Assembly: GCA_036898135.1 (NCBI GenBank)
Contig: CM072523.1
Span: forward strand, 35,293,037 to 35,357,036
DNA from: Oncomelania hupensis
Taxonomy: Eukaryota; Mollusca; Gastropoda; Littorinimorpha; Pomatiopsidae
DNA length: 64,000 bases
Direction: 5' to 3'
The translations under genes and the position numbers were made by a program. The notes below the pieces were generated by a model. That model saw nothing but the letters and a program-made list of their open reading frames with translations. It searched no databases and was not told where the DNA came from. Below, in pieces: positions 46,734 through 57,253 of the stretch (positions are counted from its first letter, which is position 1; every line of letters starts with the position of its first letter).

Positions 46734-49700
46734 GATGCTACACGCGCCTTTTTCCTAAATCAGACTCAAAGAGCGACATTCACGGTCGCATGCTACAGAC
46801 ACTCCTGCATACCCAACAAGCACATTCATCACTCAAACAGTGGTGTAAAGGCAAATCAAGTCGCTATTAGAAAACGGACAGGAAATATAATTTTATTTTG
46901 AAATTTTAGACAGACTGCACCCAATGCCATTATTGACGAGAAGGAGAAAACCGAAGTACCCGTAGAAAACCGTCGGTGACCCGAAAGTCTCGTACTTAAG
47001 TCACATAAATTTGTCTCCTGCGGGATTCGAACCCGCGACCTTCGACACAGGAAACCAATTCACTATCAAATGAGCTACTAGGTTATTCCATTGTGTTTTA
47101 CAATCTTTTTTTTGTCTCTTAATTACATGTACACGTTGGTTTTAATTGTTGATCTGTACGAAGATTCAGGAGCATATAAGCTTTGACTTGTAACGTCTGA
47201 AAATGCGTTTATGCGAAATACGTGTATCCAGCATCTTTTTAAATCTGTTGTGTTTTACCTCCTTCAAACTTTTGACCTCTCTTCCTATTCCCATATAAAG
47301 CAATCCCCTTGGTTTGTTTTTTTAGGTGGAGCTAAACAGGAAACATCGGCTGAAGGACGTGGTTCACTACGAGACTGTGGAGACCAAGCCCTATACCAAC
47401 GCCAGATCTATGCTGACGTGCCACAGTGACGTCAAGAGAGGACGTTACGTTATCATCCCGTCCACCTTCGATCCAAACGAAGAAGGCGATTTCCTGCTGC
47501 GGGTCTACACTAGCTCGGCCAATCACTTCATGTAAATACTTTGAAAGACTGTGTTACACTCCGTTTGATGGTGGTGTTTTCAATCAGTAGTAGATTCAGC
47601 CCCAATGCGTGAATGCTCCTGATGAGTGTAATCTCGGATTCGATTATCCACGTAACCCGTTCAATCAGCATACAAGTCACTGAGTCTTCGTATGAAATTT
47701 TCCACTTTTATTCAGCACACATCAACATCTGCATACAATTCTCAACTCTTACTTTCCAACTCGACTCATTATCAACAACAGCACAAAACAGTGCGGCACA
47801 TATATAGCCTCTTTCTTTTCCCGAACACCCTGGATCAATCGCGTATGACGCAATTTAACCAATCGCTTCTAACTTCGTCATCACTGTCTTACGTCATACA
47901 TCTTTCCTTTCTGTCCAAGCATGTTCTCAAATTTTCTACGCTTTCTCGCGAAGCTTCTATTGACAGCAAACAGGGAAATCTAGAGAATTCTCCAACAATA
48001 TCGACCAACTAAAATTACCAACGTTATACAAAGCCTCCTCTAACCACAACGCAAACTCAAATCAAAGGTAAATAAACTCTATTATTGAATACTTTGCAAA
48101 ACGAAACGATTAGATCTATCGTGCGCACTTCAGACATACTATCCTTCGCGTTTCAACGTAACAGACTGTTTACCGATATTAGATGTTAAGTTAATTGTGT
48201 AAGTTTTGTAAGGTTGACCTTTTTAAGAGAACCTAGGCCTAATTAGTGAGTTGAACTTTGTATGCTGCTGCTGCTGCTGCTGCATATGATGATAATCATC
48301 CTAAGGCGATGCTGATGCAGAATAAATAAACATTTAAAAGCAATATTTTGGTGGGTTTTTTTTGTAACAGGGAGCTGACACTGCCCATCCCCACGAAGCA
48401 CCCGTTGAACTGCTTTGGAAAGAAACCCCAGTTGGTCACCTACGTTCGAGTGGAGAAGGCCGAAGACCTAAAACAAATGAACAAAGGTGAGTTACTGTCT
48501 AATGCAGGATGAGATTATAAACCAAGGACTAGCCTAAACACGCACGCATTCCATAGCACTGACTTTAAAGATCCTGCCGCTCATGTCCTAGACGGCAGGC
48601 GAGTGCCGGCCACACAAAAATACCCAACAAGAACTTCTGTCACTTTTTAAAAATTAAATTAAAATGATTAAATTTTTTTTAAATAACTTGATCTACCATA
48701 ACTGCTAAAGAACAATAATCCGATAAACAATGCTGCCACTTCTTCTTCAAGGTTCCCCCTTCCTATCCTATCCCGTAACTCGAAGTTGTTGGGGTACAAC
48801 AGATGCTCGTTTAACCAGCATACTCCATCTTTCTCTGTCCTTAGCAACCCTCATGGCTTCGCTCAGTGTCAAGTCCAGTCCTGATCAGTACAACTTATGT
48901 TAATCTGATGAATAAAAATTGATGCAACAACAACAACAAGCCAGTCCATTCTCGAATGTTGTCCTCCCACCTCTTTTTCCGTCTCCCTCTTCTTCTGCCT
49001 CCTTGCACCGTGCCTTGCAGGGTAGTCTTTGCTAGGCCTGATGCAATGGTGACGTGGCCATAACATCGGAGTGTCCATTTCTTCACCACTGTGAGCAGGT
49101 CATCGTGTGGTCCAATAGCATGTGTGATGGTCTGTCGGACTTCGTTGTTGGTGATGTGCTGGGTATAGGAAATGCCAAAAAGTCTTCTGTGGCATCTCCA
49201 TGCTTTGTATTCTTCGTTGCAGATCTGCTGTGAGGGTCCATGTTTCGCAAGCGTATAAGAAGATGGAGAGGACAAGGGAGCGCAGCAGCTTTAGCTTGGA
49301 ACGTAGACTGGGTAGCTCCCCTTTGTAACATCACAAACAGAGGGTGGTCTGATAGCTCAGTGGTTAGAGAGCTGGTTTTTCTTAGGCCGAAGGTCGCGGG
49401 TTCTAACCCCGCAGGGGAAGAACTTATTTTATTTAGGTACGAGACTTTCAGTTCACCGGGGGTTTCTTCGTTTCCGGGTACTCCGGTTTCCTCCCTCAAT
49501 TCAATAATGGTATTGGATGCAGACTGTCAAAAATGTCAAAAATTCAAATTCGATCTCCTTTCCGTCTTCTAAAAGCGATTTGCCTTTGAACCACATGGTT
49601 GAGCATGGTTGAAATGAACCAGTATGATGTTGTTTGCGTGTGGATATTATTTCTTATTTCAGTTATTATTTCTTAATTTCAGGCGGAGCAGCAGACCCAT

Positions 49701-50808
49701 ATTGCGTGATTCAATGTGAAGGACAGAAACTGAAAACGCGAGTGGTCAAGAGCACCACCAGTCCTGAGTGGAAAGATGCCGCCATTTTCTACCGCAAGAA
49801 AATCAATAACCCGGTCACAATACAGGTAGGCCTACGTTTTGCTTGCGTATGTGTGTGTGTGTGTGCGTGCGTGGTGGTGGGCATGTGTGGGCATGTGTGT
49901 GTGCGTGTGTGTGTGTGATTGCGGTAAAGGTCAAGTGTTGTTTATTAAGTAAATACAGGGTGTTCCAAAAGTCTTGGGCACATTTGAAGTCCCCATATCT
50001 CAATTACTATGAATGGTAGTAAGATAAAAGTTGTGCCATTTTAAAGCTAATTACATTAAGTTTTTTGTAAAGCTGTTGATTTTTTTTATTTATTTTCATA
50101 CCCATTAATGGTGTTCACTCAACTAGAAAATGCTGGGACGCATTTGGCAAGAATTTGACTATCGGCTTGATGTGTGTCGTGTGACCAATGGTGCTCACAT
50201 TGAACATCTTTGAACATTCCATGTAAAAATTGAGATTAAAAGCTTTCTGAAATTACCCGATGCGTTTTTATATCCTTAATAGTTTCAGAAATATTCAATG
50301 TCAAAATGTGCCCAAGACTTTTGGAACACCCTGTACTTTTTAAAAAGCATCAACTGTTCTTGTTTGTAAAAATGGGGACAAAAAATCATCTTGTATCGCA
50401 TAGTAAGAACCACGCATTAGCAGTAGCACTAGATGACGTAGTAGTAGGAGAGTGACGCTGAATATTATAGTTTTCAATGCTTGTAAGGGTTGCCAAAAAA
50501 AACTATTATTATTTTCAAATTTCCCGCCGAACTAGCGACTCGGGCAATGCCCGTCGTAGTTTGACAGACCATTCAGTAGTCCGTTAACAACTTTCACACA
50601 TAGTGACACTAACGGTTGGTTTGTGCGCACATGAGAGATCGATACCGTGCAGGATTCAGTGGCAAACCGATTGAAGCCCTGTGGTTTGATGCTGACAGAC
50701 ATCCTAGAATGCCGAACAAATTAACATGATCCTGATGCGCAGGCGAGCAAATCTGGTTGTGTGCTATTGAAGTTATATTATTATTATAATTTTTTAAAAT
50801 TAATTATT

Positions 50809-50868
<60 letters not shown>

Positions 50869-51099
50869 TTATTTATTGTTATTATCATTATTGCTATTCT
50901 TGTTGACCTACAGATATTCAACCGCAACCTGTTTAGAGATGAGTTTATGGGCCAGTGTTCGTTGACCTCCGTGTTGGAACTGGACGAGAAGTCCAAAGGT
51001 CATGACCTCTACGGCAAGGGCAAGAAAGATGGCGAGATCAAGCAACCGGGCAAGCTGTTCCTGACCGTTATACAGTCCAGAAACTTGTACGCTGTGTAG
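35690..51099 (+). CDS. CAPN5: calpain-5-type cysteine protease, complete 12-exon gene
   Basis: Join of 35690-35857, 38772-38903, 39243-39451, 40288-40480, 42571-42767, 43164-43241, 44496-44673, 46050-46169, 47326-47531, 48371-48486, 49683-49825 and 50914-51099: 1926 nt, 641 residues plus stop, all phases compatible. Human CAPN5 is about the same length. The protease core spans about 30-340 with Cys82 ([11 protein letters not shown]), His253 (VKGHAYGI) and Asn286 (RLRNPWG), so it should be an active Ca2+-dependent protease. The beta-sandwich domain covers about 350-510, and a C2 domain (about 515-641; [28 protein letters not shown]) replaces the EF-hand domain of classical calpains, as in CAPN5/CAPN6. 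CAPN6 lacks the catalytic Cys, so CAPN5 fits. A splice acceptor 11 bp before the ATG implies an upstream non-coding exon, not located. Ten introns look canonical; intron 3 is GC-AG. Confidence 0.95.
36012..36252 (+). repeat. (ATT)n(GTT)n(ATT)n(ACT)n compound microsatellite
   Basis: 240 bp of trinucleotide repeats in calpain intron 1. Confidence 0.95.
36312..36504 (-). mobile_element. tRNA-headed SINE (family B)
   Basis: 193 bp flanked by perfect TAGCACGTAAT repeats at 36301-36311 and 36505-36515. The minus-strand head has A box TAGCTCAGTTGGTA and B box GGTTCGAATCC, followed by a ~110-bp body. Located in calpain intron 1. The head is not a functional tRNA gene: it lacks a full cloverleaf and carries the SINE body. 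Confidence 0.85.
36608..36832 (+). mobile_element. tRNA-headed SINE (family A), copy 2
   Basis: Matches 33304-33532 but lacks about 20 bp of the tRNA head between CTCATTG and ATGGCCCAGG. The body motifs TGATTGCTCTGGTGGTTCAG and CGCCAATGGTGGGTGTAGAC are retained. Located in calpain intron 1. Confidence 0.8.
36833..37576. other. intron 1 sequence, no feature seen
   Basis: Unassigned intronic sequence. Confidence 0.4.
37577..37709 (+). repeat. (CA)n-rich array
   Basis: CA dinucleotides with CCCA interruptions in calpain intron 1. Confidence 0.9.
38092..38648 (+). mobile_element. Penelope-related short repeat, copy 4, calpain intron 1
   Basis: Full-length copy from ACCCCCGTTGGAGTG to the terminal hairpin at 38608-38641 and a CAATCAATC tail. 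It lies about 125 bp before exon 2. No clear target duplication was found. Confidence 0.85.
38772..38903 (+). CDS. CAPN5: calpain exon 2 (catalytic Cys)
   Basis: Residues 57-100. Contains [19 protein letters not shown], with the nucleophile Cys82, then [10 protein letters not shown]. Acceptor TTTTTCATCAG, donor GTAGGT, phase 0 at both ends. Confidence 0.95.
39020..39190 (+). repeat. (CAT/CGT)n low-complexity block
   Basis: Imperfect trinucleotide repeat in calpain intron 2. Confidence 0.85.
39243..39451 (+). CDS. CAPN5: calpain exon 3, GC donor
   Basis: Residues 101-169 plus two bases of Lys170. Contains [25 protein letters not shown] and [13 protein letters not shown], all standard calpain core. 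The only junction that keeps frame with exon 4 ([11 protein letters not shown]) uses GCAAGT at 39452 as donor, i.e. a GC-AG intron. Confidence 0.93.
39452..39457 (+). promoter_or_regulatory. non-canonical GC 5' splice site of intron 3
   Basis: GCAAGT matches the consensus extended form of GC donors. The nearby GT (in GCAAGTG) would shift the frame of exon 4. Inference from reading frame and family conservation. Confidence 0.85.
39486..39568 (+). repeat. (AGT)n microsatellite
   Basis: Begins 35 bp downstream of the GC donor in calpain intron 3. Confidence 0.95.
39608..39902 (+). pseudogene. RTE-like LINE 3' fragment, calpain intron 3
   Basis: About 295 bp encoding only the C-terminus ([19 protein letters not shown] onward) and ending in a GGATA tail. 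Confidence 0.88.
39965..40134. repeat. foldback element with 65-bp arms, calpain intron 3
   Basis: Arms 39965-40029 and 40070-40134 are near-perfect inverted repeats (CATCTCGCCTACGCACGTTA opposes TAACGTGCGTAGGCGAGATG), with a 40-bp spacer. A transcript of this intron would form a long hairpin. Confidence 0.88.
40288..40480 (+). CDS. CAPN5: calpain exon 4
   Basis: Completes Lys170, then residues 171-234: [30 protein letters not shown], and ending TMMGASIP. Acceptor TTTTCTGCAG, donor GTATGT, phase 0 at the end. Confidence 0.93.
40702..41064 (+). pseudogene. RTE-like LINE 3' fragment, calpain intron 4
   Basis: Frameshifted C-terminal coding remnant ([20 protein letters not shown]) with an expanded, imperfect (GGATA)n tail at 41008-41064. 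Confidence 0.88.
41365..41438 (+). repeat. (CT)n microsatellite
   Basis: Pure CT array in calpain intron 4. Confidence 0.95.
41636..41876 (+). repeat. (TATG)n array
   Basis: About 240 bp of TATG/TACG units in calpain intron 4. Long frames through it are repeat artefacts. Confidence 0.95.
41991..42559 (+). mobile_element. Penelope-related short repeat, copy 5, inserted at a splice acceptor
   Basis: 569-bp copy from ACCCCCGTTGGGGTGCC to the terminal hairpin (42499-42532) and a TAATG-rich tail. Its 13-bp target duplication ATCTTCTTCAGGC lies at 41978-41990 and 42560-42572. The right copy is the working acceptor and first two bases of calpain exon 5; the left copy is a duplicate acceptor. Confidence 0.93.
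42571..42767 (+). CDS. CAPN5: calpain exon 5 (catalytic His and Asn)
   Basis: Residues 235-299 plus two bases of Gly300. Contains [13 protein letters not shown] (His253) and [15 protein letters not shown] (Asn286). The acceptor TCTTCTTCAG lies inside a transposon target duplication; donor GTGAGA. Confidence 0.95.
43164..43241 (+). CDS. CAPN5: calpain exon 6
   Basis: Completes Gly300, residues 301-325, and two bases of Trp326: [11 protein letters not shown], then LTKDDDGEF, the conserved end of the protease core. Donor GTAAGT. Confidence 0.92.
43603..43864 (+). mobile_element. tRNA-headed SINE (family E), calpain intron 6
   Basis: A box TAGCTCAGTGGGTA and B-box-like GGGTTCGGGTA, then a ~200-bp body and an A-rich 3' end. 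TCAGAAT occurs at 43596-43602 and 43865-43871 as a short candidate target duplication. Confidence 0.6.
44379..44492 (+). repeat. (CT)n microsatellite serving as polypyrimidine tract
   Basis: CTCTGT units then a pure CT run that ends only a few bases before the acceptor CACAG of calpain exon 7. Confidence 0.95.
44496..44673 (+). CDS. CAPN5: calpain exon 7
   Basis: Completes Trp326, residues 327-385: [18 protein letters not shown], then [19 protein letters not shown] and FLMNPQ. This matches the junction of protease core and beta-sandwich domain. Donor GTACTA is weaker than the others. Confidence 0.93.
44770..44904 (+). repeat. (CAT)n microsatellite
   Basis: Calpain intron 7; encodes only artefactual Ser- or Asp-homopolymers. 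Confidence 0.95.
45164..46005 (-). pseudogene. CR1/L2-type LINE, 3' fragment
   Basis: Minus-strand coding remnant about 180 codons long, continuous from about 46003 to 45457: [54 protein letters not shown] and a C-terminal LKTHLF, the usual end of CR1-like reverse transcriptases. A CA-rich block follows, then a 3' tail with AGCGC and GCGCT able to form a stem, ATATAAATG, and (ATT)n at 45164-45187. Lies in calpain intron 7. Confidence 0.88.
45335..45439 (+). repeat. (CA)n array
   Basis: CA-rich block inside the 3' untranslated region of the CR1-type fragment. Confidence 0.9.
46050..46169 (+). CDS. CAPN5: calpain exon 8
   Basis: Residues 386-425: [19 protein letters not shown] and [10 protein letters not shown], beta-sandwich domain with an acidic loop. 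Acceptor TTGCCTTTGCAG, donor GTCAGT, phase 0 on both sides. Confidence 0.92.
46645..46734 (+). repeat. (AAT)n array, tail of a minus-strand SINE
   Basis: Directly abuts the 3' end of the family C SINE, consistent with an (ATT)n tail like that of the CR1-type LINE. Confidence 0.8.
46735..47092 (-). mobile_element. tRNA-headed SINE (family C), copy 2, calpain intron 8
   Basis: The minus-strand head has A box TAGTAGCTCATTTGA near 47085 and B box GGTTCGAATCC near 47030. Its 3' end GCTCTTTGAGTCTGATTTAG then AAAAAGGCGCG resembles the CR1 tail at 45190-45235. Confidence 0.8.
47326..47531 (+). CDS. CAPN5: calpain exon 9
   Basis: Residues 426-493 plus two bases of Met494: [31 protein letters not shown] and [10 protein letters not shown], the strongly conserved end of the calpain beta-sandwich domain. 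Donor GTAAAT. Confidence 0.95.
47534..48370. other. calpain intron 9, no element recognised
   Basis: Contains only a short (CTG)7 run near 48260. Confidence 0.4.
48371..48486 (+). CDS. CAPN5: calpain exon 10
   Basis: Completes Met494, residues 495-532 and one base of Gly533. [19 protein letters not shown] is the linker; [13 protein letters not shown] is the first strand of the C2 domain. Donor GTGAGT. Confidence 0.93.
48763..49311 (-). pseudogene. RTE-like LINE 3' fragment, calpain intron 10
   Basis: (GGATA)n tail at 48763-48776, then C-terminal coding remnants ([30 protein letters not shown]). It contains a ~65-bp insertion near 48878-48943 ending in (CAA)n, with CCAGTCC on both sides. Confidence 0.85.
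49343..49600 (+). mobile_element. tRNA-headed SINE (family C), copy 3, calpain intron 10
   Basis: A box TGATAGCTCAGTGGTTAG, B-box-like GGTTCTAACCCC, and body motifs TACTCCGGTTTCCTCC and AAAGCGATTTGCC. The 3' end is diverged. Confidence 0.8.
49683..49825 (+). CDS. CAPN5: calpain exon 11
   Basis: Completes Gly533, residues 534-580: [19 protein letters not shown] and [15 protein letters not shown]2 domain core. Donor GTAGGC, phase 0 at the end. Confidence 0.94.
49956..50333 (+). mobile_element. non-autonomous mariner-type element, calpain intron 11
   Basis: 378 bp bounded by TA dinucleotides (49954-49955, 50334-50335) and 30-bp perfect terminal inverted repeats beginning CAGGGTGTTCCAAAAGTC. 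TA duplication and this end sequence fit Tc1/mariner. It retains a transposase C-terminal remnant (separate entry). Confidence 0.9.
50151..50213 (+). pseudogene. mariner transposase C-terminal remnant
   Basis: Twenty codons plus stop in frame: EFDYRLDVC, then NGAHIEHL, matching the usual C-terminus of mariner-like transposases. The rest of the gene is deleted, so the element is an internal-deletion derivative. Confidence 0.7.
50805..50880 (+). repeat. (TTTA)n microsatellite
   Basis: Just upstream of the acceptor of calpain exon 12. Confidence 0.9.
50914..51099 (+). CDS. CAPN5: calpain exon 12 (last coding)
   Basis: Residues 581-641 and TAG stop (51097-51099): [34 protein letters not shown], ending NLYAV. 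C-terminal half of the C2 domain, with the family's short hydrophobic end. Confidence 0.95.
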   Translation: MFNRNLFRDEFMGQCSLTSVLELDEKSKGHDLYGKGKKDGEIKQPGKLFLTVIQSRNLYAV

Positions 51100-53180
51100 T
51101 CGTGAACAAGGACTATGAGAATGAACTTTGTTTTATTTATATATTTGTATTTTATATTTATTTTTTTTGTCTCGAACAAAGGGGCAATAGAGGCACTTTT
51201 ATTTAGTTATTATTGTTTTAATTTATTTTTATCTGGAGAAAAAACTACGTGAAGGAACTTTATTTTTTGTTTTTAGTTTATTGTTCACAATGCAATCGAT
51301 GGGATTGAATTAAGGTACTTATTAGGGCTGATCATTAGTTGTAACGTCAACCGCTTGCCAAGCATATCTTACCTGGGTCCCTCCGTATACTATTGACCTG
51401 ATGCTGCCAACATTGTAAATGCAAACCTCGTAGGGTCCTAGGCTTATAATTTTAATCTTAAAATGAGTGCATTTTGTGTTGTAGAATATTTAACAAAATA
51501 GAGCCTATATATTTTTAAGAGACAGCAAACATAAACATGCTATAATGGTTGCTATTTAGAGTAGCCCATAGCCACTCAAAATCCTGATCAGTCGTCTATG
51601 TTTAATTCTTGTAATGGGGCAGGCAGTGTAGGCTAACACCTGTTTTGTGAATATTATGGTAACTTGACAGCAGTGAGTCAAACTTTATGTGCCCAGGTTT
51701 ATGAACAAGAAAGAGTGGAGACGTACTTCTAAGTTAAATATAGCTATAGAGGTGTAAGTATCTTCTTATTCGCGATTTATACCCGCCCATAAAACTGCCC
51801 CCTAGCAGATAGATTACACTGTGATGCAATGTATAAACTGAAACAACGATAAGACAAAACCCTCTCTAACAAAAACAAGTTCAACGGGAACAATAATGTT
51901 ATTGTTGCCTTGGGACAATTGTTTACAGAGGACCTTTCCATGCATCAAACTATCAACCCTTTTAGAAGTTTCGCGTTCCGGAACGAGCGGGCTTTTTGGG
52001 TAGGTGTTGTTTATTGTTGGATTATCCAGTTGAGGCAGAGGACAAATCAGATGTTAGTCATTTGTATAGCGCGTCATGTCCATGCTAGCGTGCTCAATCT
52101 CAGCTAAGCCTGGTGCTTTTGAGCGACTTCACAAATTTCGTTGTTTATTTCGTGTGAAGGCTCAGGTGAGCAAAGGATAGCGTTCTTGTTCAATAGACAT
52201 TCATTAGAAAGTTTCTCACAGATTCTGATAAGCGTCTATACGGTAATAGGCCTGTTTTACACTACGGGCGACCGTCGCCACAGAGCGTCAAGAGATGTAT
52301 CAACACCGCAGTAGCATCTCATTCTTATTTAACGGGCACGCCGTGACTTCTTCGACCCAATGCAGGCAAACACGCATTTAAACTTGCATTTTAAGCAGTT
52401 CTTTTCTTTCTGACTTTTCAATGAATAGCAATGTTAAATGTTAAACGTCTGTACGCACATTAGCGATTTCTAAAAAAAAATGTACATTACACTATTTCTT
52501 GTTTTTGTTTTTTTGTTAGTTTTTTTCATTTTGGGGTCAATTTTCTTCAGCCAATGTTATATTATTTTATTTATTAGAGTAGTACTAGTACAATATGATA
52601 TTGTTCTTCCAAGCATCTGTGATACGCATACTGTGCATTCAATCAGAGTAAGTTTACAGTCGTTTTATGGCCATTGTATTTGTTTAGGTGGTGACGACTG
52701 TATCGTAGTCATATGTGAGGGATGCCTCTATTATTTGACATATTTTATTTTGCATTACAGTTTCTTAAAGCGTGTCCTCCATGCTATGTTAAGGATGGAG
52801 GGAGGGATGGAAGGAGGGAGATAGGGGGTTAATTTATGTTTAGTTATTATGATTGTGCGCTTTACTGTGTTGCCTATATAACTGGTAGGGGTGGGGGTGG
52901 GGGGCTAAGGGGTAGGGGCGAAAGAGATGCTAAAATGTTATGGACAATTATTACTATCATTTTGGTATATTTTGCCTTGGTTTAAAACGCCCATCTACTA
53001 CGCAAACAAGTATTAGTATTAATGTGTGTGACCGTCTCGTTGAAATGTATCTTTTTGTAAAGGACTACTAAGCTTACATATATACACACTTAATGTGATG
53101 AAGGGTATCATGTTTGCTCATAGTATTACTTGCCTTTTATCTGTGAGGCAATGTGATATTTTTATTTTTAAACAGTTCTA
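51100..53180. other. 3' untranslated/intergenic sequence
   Basis: Follows the calpain stop. AT-rich; no further coding exon. Candidate AATAAA signals on the plus strand lie at about 53651 and 55255; neither can be chosen without transcript data. Confidence 0.4.

Positions 53181-54007
<827 letters not shown>

Positions 54008-54081
<74 letters not shown>
54008..54081 (+). repeat. (AT)n microsatellite
   Basis: Pure AT array at the left edge of the large palindrome. Confidence 0.95.
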
Positions 54082-54085
<4 letters not shown>

Positions 54086-54301
54086 ACATAAAACACTTTT
54101 AAAACGACAACATGTTATCCACTCAATTTGAATTGCCAAATTTTCGGTTTTAATAACCTTCTTCAGGGCATTACAATGTCAGTGTGAAAATGTACAAGCG
54201 TTTTCCCTATTACTATAATTCATGACTATAATTCATAAAACACACATATATACTAAGTGAACATGAATACAACTCTATTATAACTCTATTATAAAAACCA
54301 C

Positions 54302-54340
<39 letters not shown>

Positions 54341-54578
54341 CACACACACATGTCATATCTATTTTATAATAGAGTTATAATAGAGTTGTATTCATGTTCA
54401 CTTAGTATATATGTGTGTTTTATGAATTATAGTCATGAATTATAGTAATAGGTAAAACGCTTGTACATTTTCACACTGACATTGTAATGCCCTGAAGAAG
54501 GTTATTAAAACCGAAAATTTGGCAATTCAAATTGAGTGGATAACATGTTGTCGTTTTAAAAGTGTTTTATGTTATGTA
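54080..54578. repeat. large near-perfect palindrome, 217-bp arms
   Basis: Left arm 54080-54296 and right arm 54362-54578 are almost identical reverse complements. The 65-bp spacer contains (AC)n at 54308-54352. Each arm carries CCTGAAGAAGG and ACCGAAAATTTGGC, motifs seen near ends of some Penelope-type elements (inference), so this may be two inverted element ends. Confidence 0.92.
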
Positions 54579-54653
54579 CTATTCTTCTTTTATTAGAAGA
54601 CAAACATACGACTTTGTGGTGGTGTGGTGCAAGCAGCTGGGTTGATAATATAC

Positions 54654-54686
<33 letters not shown>

Positions 54687-56782
54687 GCGTGTGTTTATTT
54701 TGTTCAATGTTTGTTATTATCGGACTTAGGTTAAAGATTTTTGTTTTATTAACGGACTATGTGCCAAATGCTGAATTTGTGTTTGTTTATTGTTGTTGTT
54801 TTTGTGTGTATGCGTGTTTTTATTTAAGTTGTATTCATTTGTTTGGATGTTCGCTTGATTTTGTGTGTGTTGTCGTGCGTTTCTCTTTCTCTCTCTTTCT
54901 CTCTCTCTCTCTCTCTGTGTATGTATGTATATGCGCGTGCGCTGTGCGGTGTAACACATTTTCAAACACCCCCACACACAAGCAATATCACACTATTTCT
55001 TTTCAGCCATGCACACTTTATTCATTATCGCCAACAGTTCATGAATTTAATTGCAATCCCGCAAATGCCAACTTATAGATTCAACAAGGAAAACAAAAAT
55101 TACGATTACATTAAGGTTGTTTGTAAGAACTCCTCTTCGAAAAAACCTGTGTTCCCCTTTTAAAGTTCATATTGCACGTAGCTTTTCTTTCTTTCTTTTT
55201 TTGGCAACGGTGTATATGTAAGTTAATGTGTAATGTAATTTGTCAGTGAGACAATAAAAGTTTCCGTATTCGTAATATATATATAAGTCGTTAAAGGAAA
55301 ATAAGCCCTGAGCATGTTATAATTGTAATAGTAAAGAACCCAGTCAATATAGTAAACACTCCATCAAACAATAACAACATACTAATAGGCTTTCCATTCG
55401 TTACTACACTACCGAGACATGCATAGTTGGATAGTTTACTTCTGTAATAGTGTATGTCTGTAGTTTTAAGTCGCAAATCATACTTACTACAACTCTGATC
55501 TTTTCAACAAAAATCTCTAAAATGCCGACATAAGCACAGAGCACACTTTTAATAGTATGGACATTTATCGACCCCAATTAATCAATCGATCAAACAATGA
55601 ACCAGTAAGTCAATGGATCAAAATAGGCAATGTGGTGTCATCCATATTAAAACAATGGATACTATTAATCGCTCTTTATGGAGCCCATGAAGACCACAGG
55701 CCATTCATTATCGTCTTTAACCATAACGAATTTCATTTGCTTTTTAGATTGTTTTTAGACACGTGCACTGTTCGAGGAGGTTAAATGAGCTAAAGCTACA
55801 GAGTTCCACGCATTACAAAAAACCAATACACCCAACAAACAAATAATCTTACCCTCTTCAATCCCTCTCCTCCTCCCCCTTATCTGCACTACTGTCAAGC
55901 GCGAGATCGTCAAAACAGTACAAGTCCGATGACAATACATCATAGTAAAATTAGATTCAGATTTACCAAATCTTTATCTACCAAACCCATACAAATCCGA
56001 TCAAAATGGATCTTTCTTGTTTTCATAAATTGTCACTCTTTCATTAGTTCAACAACCGCATGGATTTGTTGCCTCACATACACGAAAGAACCACATTCTT
56101 GCATCCACACCACAGACAATAAATTCAAGACAAGATACGAGTGGCACTTAAAAGTTAAATTTAATAGATATGTAAGAACTTTCATTTCTAAATATATTCA
56201 ATTTACAGACATATTCACAATCATGAAAAAACTAATACAACACAATATTATCGCAAAAACATTTTTAAATTAAAGCAACACAATTCACCTATGCAAGTAT
56301 AGTATACTTATCACAGAAAAATGTGATGCGTCATGAAATGCGTTTATATTAAATTACGTAGTGAGTAAGATAAATTGCCATGGTGATCCAGCAGCCAAAT
56401 CGGGTGCTAATAAAGTCACCAAGATGTGCACTTGCAGCAAGGACTTGCTCGGTAATAGTAACCGAGCGCGATGCTAGTCGAAGATACTTCATAAGAGCTT
56501 CACTGAGAGTTTAAAATATACGAACGCTAGTTGGTAAATGATCTCTTAGAGAAGTGTAAAATGGGTGGATATCTATCTTTACCCCTGTTCCGTCTTCCAA
56601 CCCTCTCTATCTCACTCTCTCTCCATATAAATAAATAAATGTAAAATTATAACAATGACTATTTGCCACAAAAAATAATATCACCTGTAATAATAATGCT
56701 AACTTTCAAATGTAAGCTTAGCTTCTAACACGTAGAGGCAGTTTTATGAACTGGCATGAAAGAGATTTACAATACCTCTCTC
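54579..56782. other. intergenic sequence, no gene seen
   Basis: Contains a (TA)12 at 54661-54684, a CT run near 54890-54915 and an AATAAA on the plus strand at about 55255 in a CAATAAAAG context, a possible distal poly(A) signal. Confidence 0.4.
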
Positions 56783-56892
<110 letters not shown>

Positions 56893-57069
56893 ACTTAAAG
56901 AGGTGCATGTCTTCCCTATTAGTTCCTTACACTCGTTCACACAACTGACCCTTTATGTCACACTCAAAGAATAAATTATTATCATACCCAAATGTAAGCT
57001 TTCTGTCTAGTTCTGCGTCACTAGTAAGTCACGTTAGCCTGTCAGTATAGTGTAGCGAAGTCAGTAAGG

Positions 57070-57139
57070 CTAATAATAATAATAATGCTAGATAGTAATA
57101 ACGCTAACTAATAATAACAATAATAACAACAACAACAAC

Positions 57140-57193
<54 letters not shown>

Positions 57194-57205
57194 CACAACA
57201 ACAAC

Positions 57206-57251
<46 letters not shown>
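57070..57251 (+). repeat. (AAT)n/(AAC)n array
   Basis: Trinucleotide array of about 180 bp. Confidence 0.95.

Positions 57252-57253
<2 letters not shown>

Noticed and set aside
49343..49420. Functional tRNA gene
   Set aside because: Shares its body with two other SINE copies and lacks a full cloverleaf.
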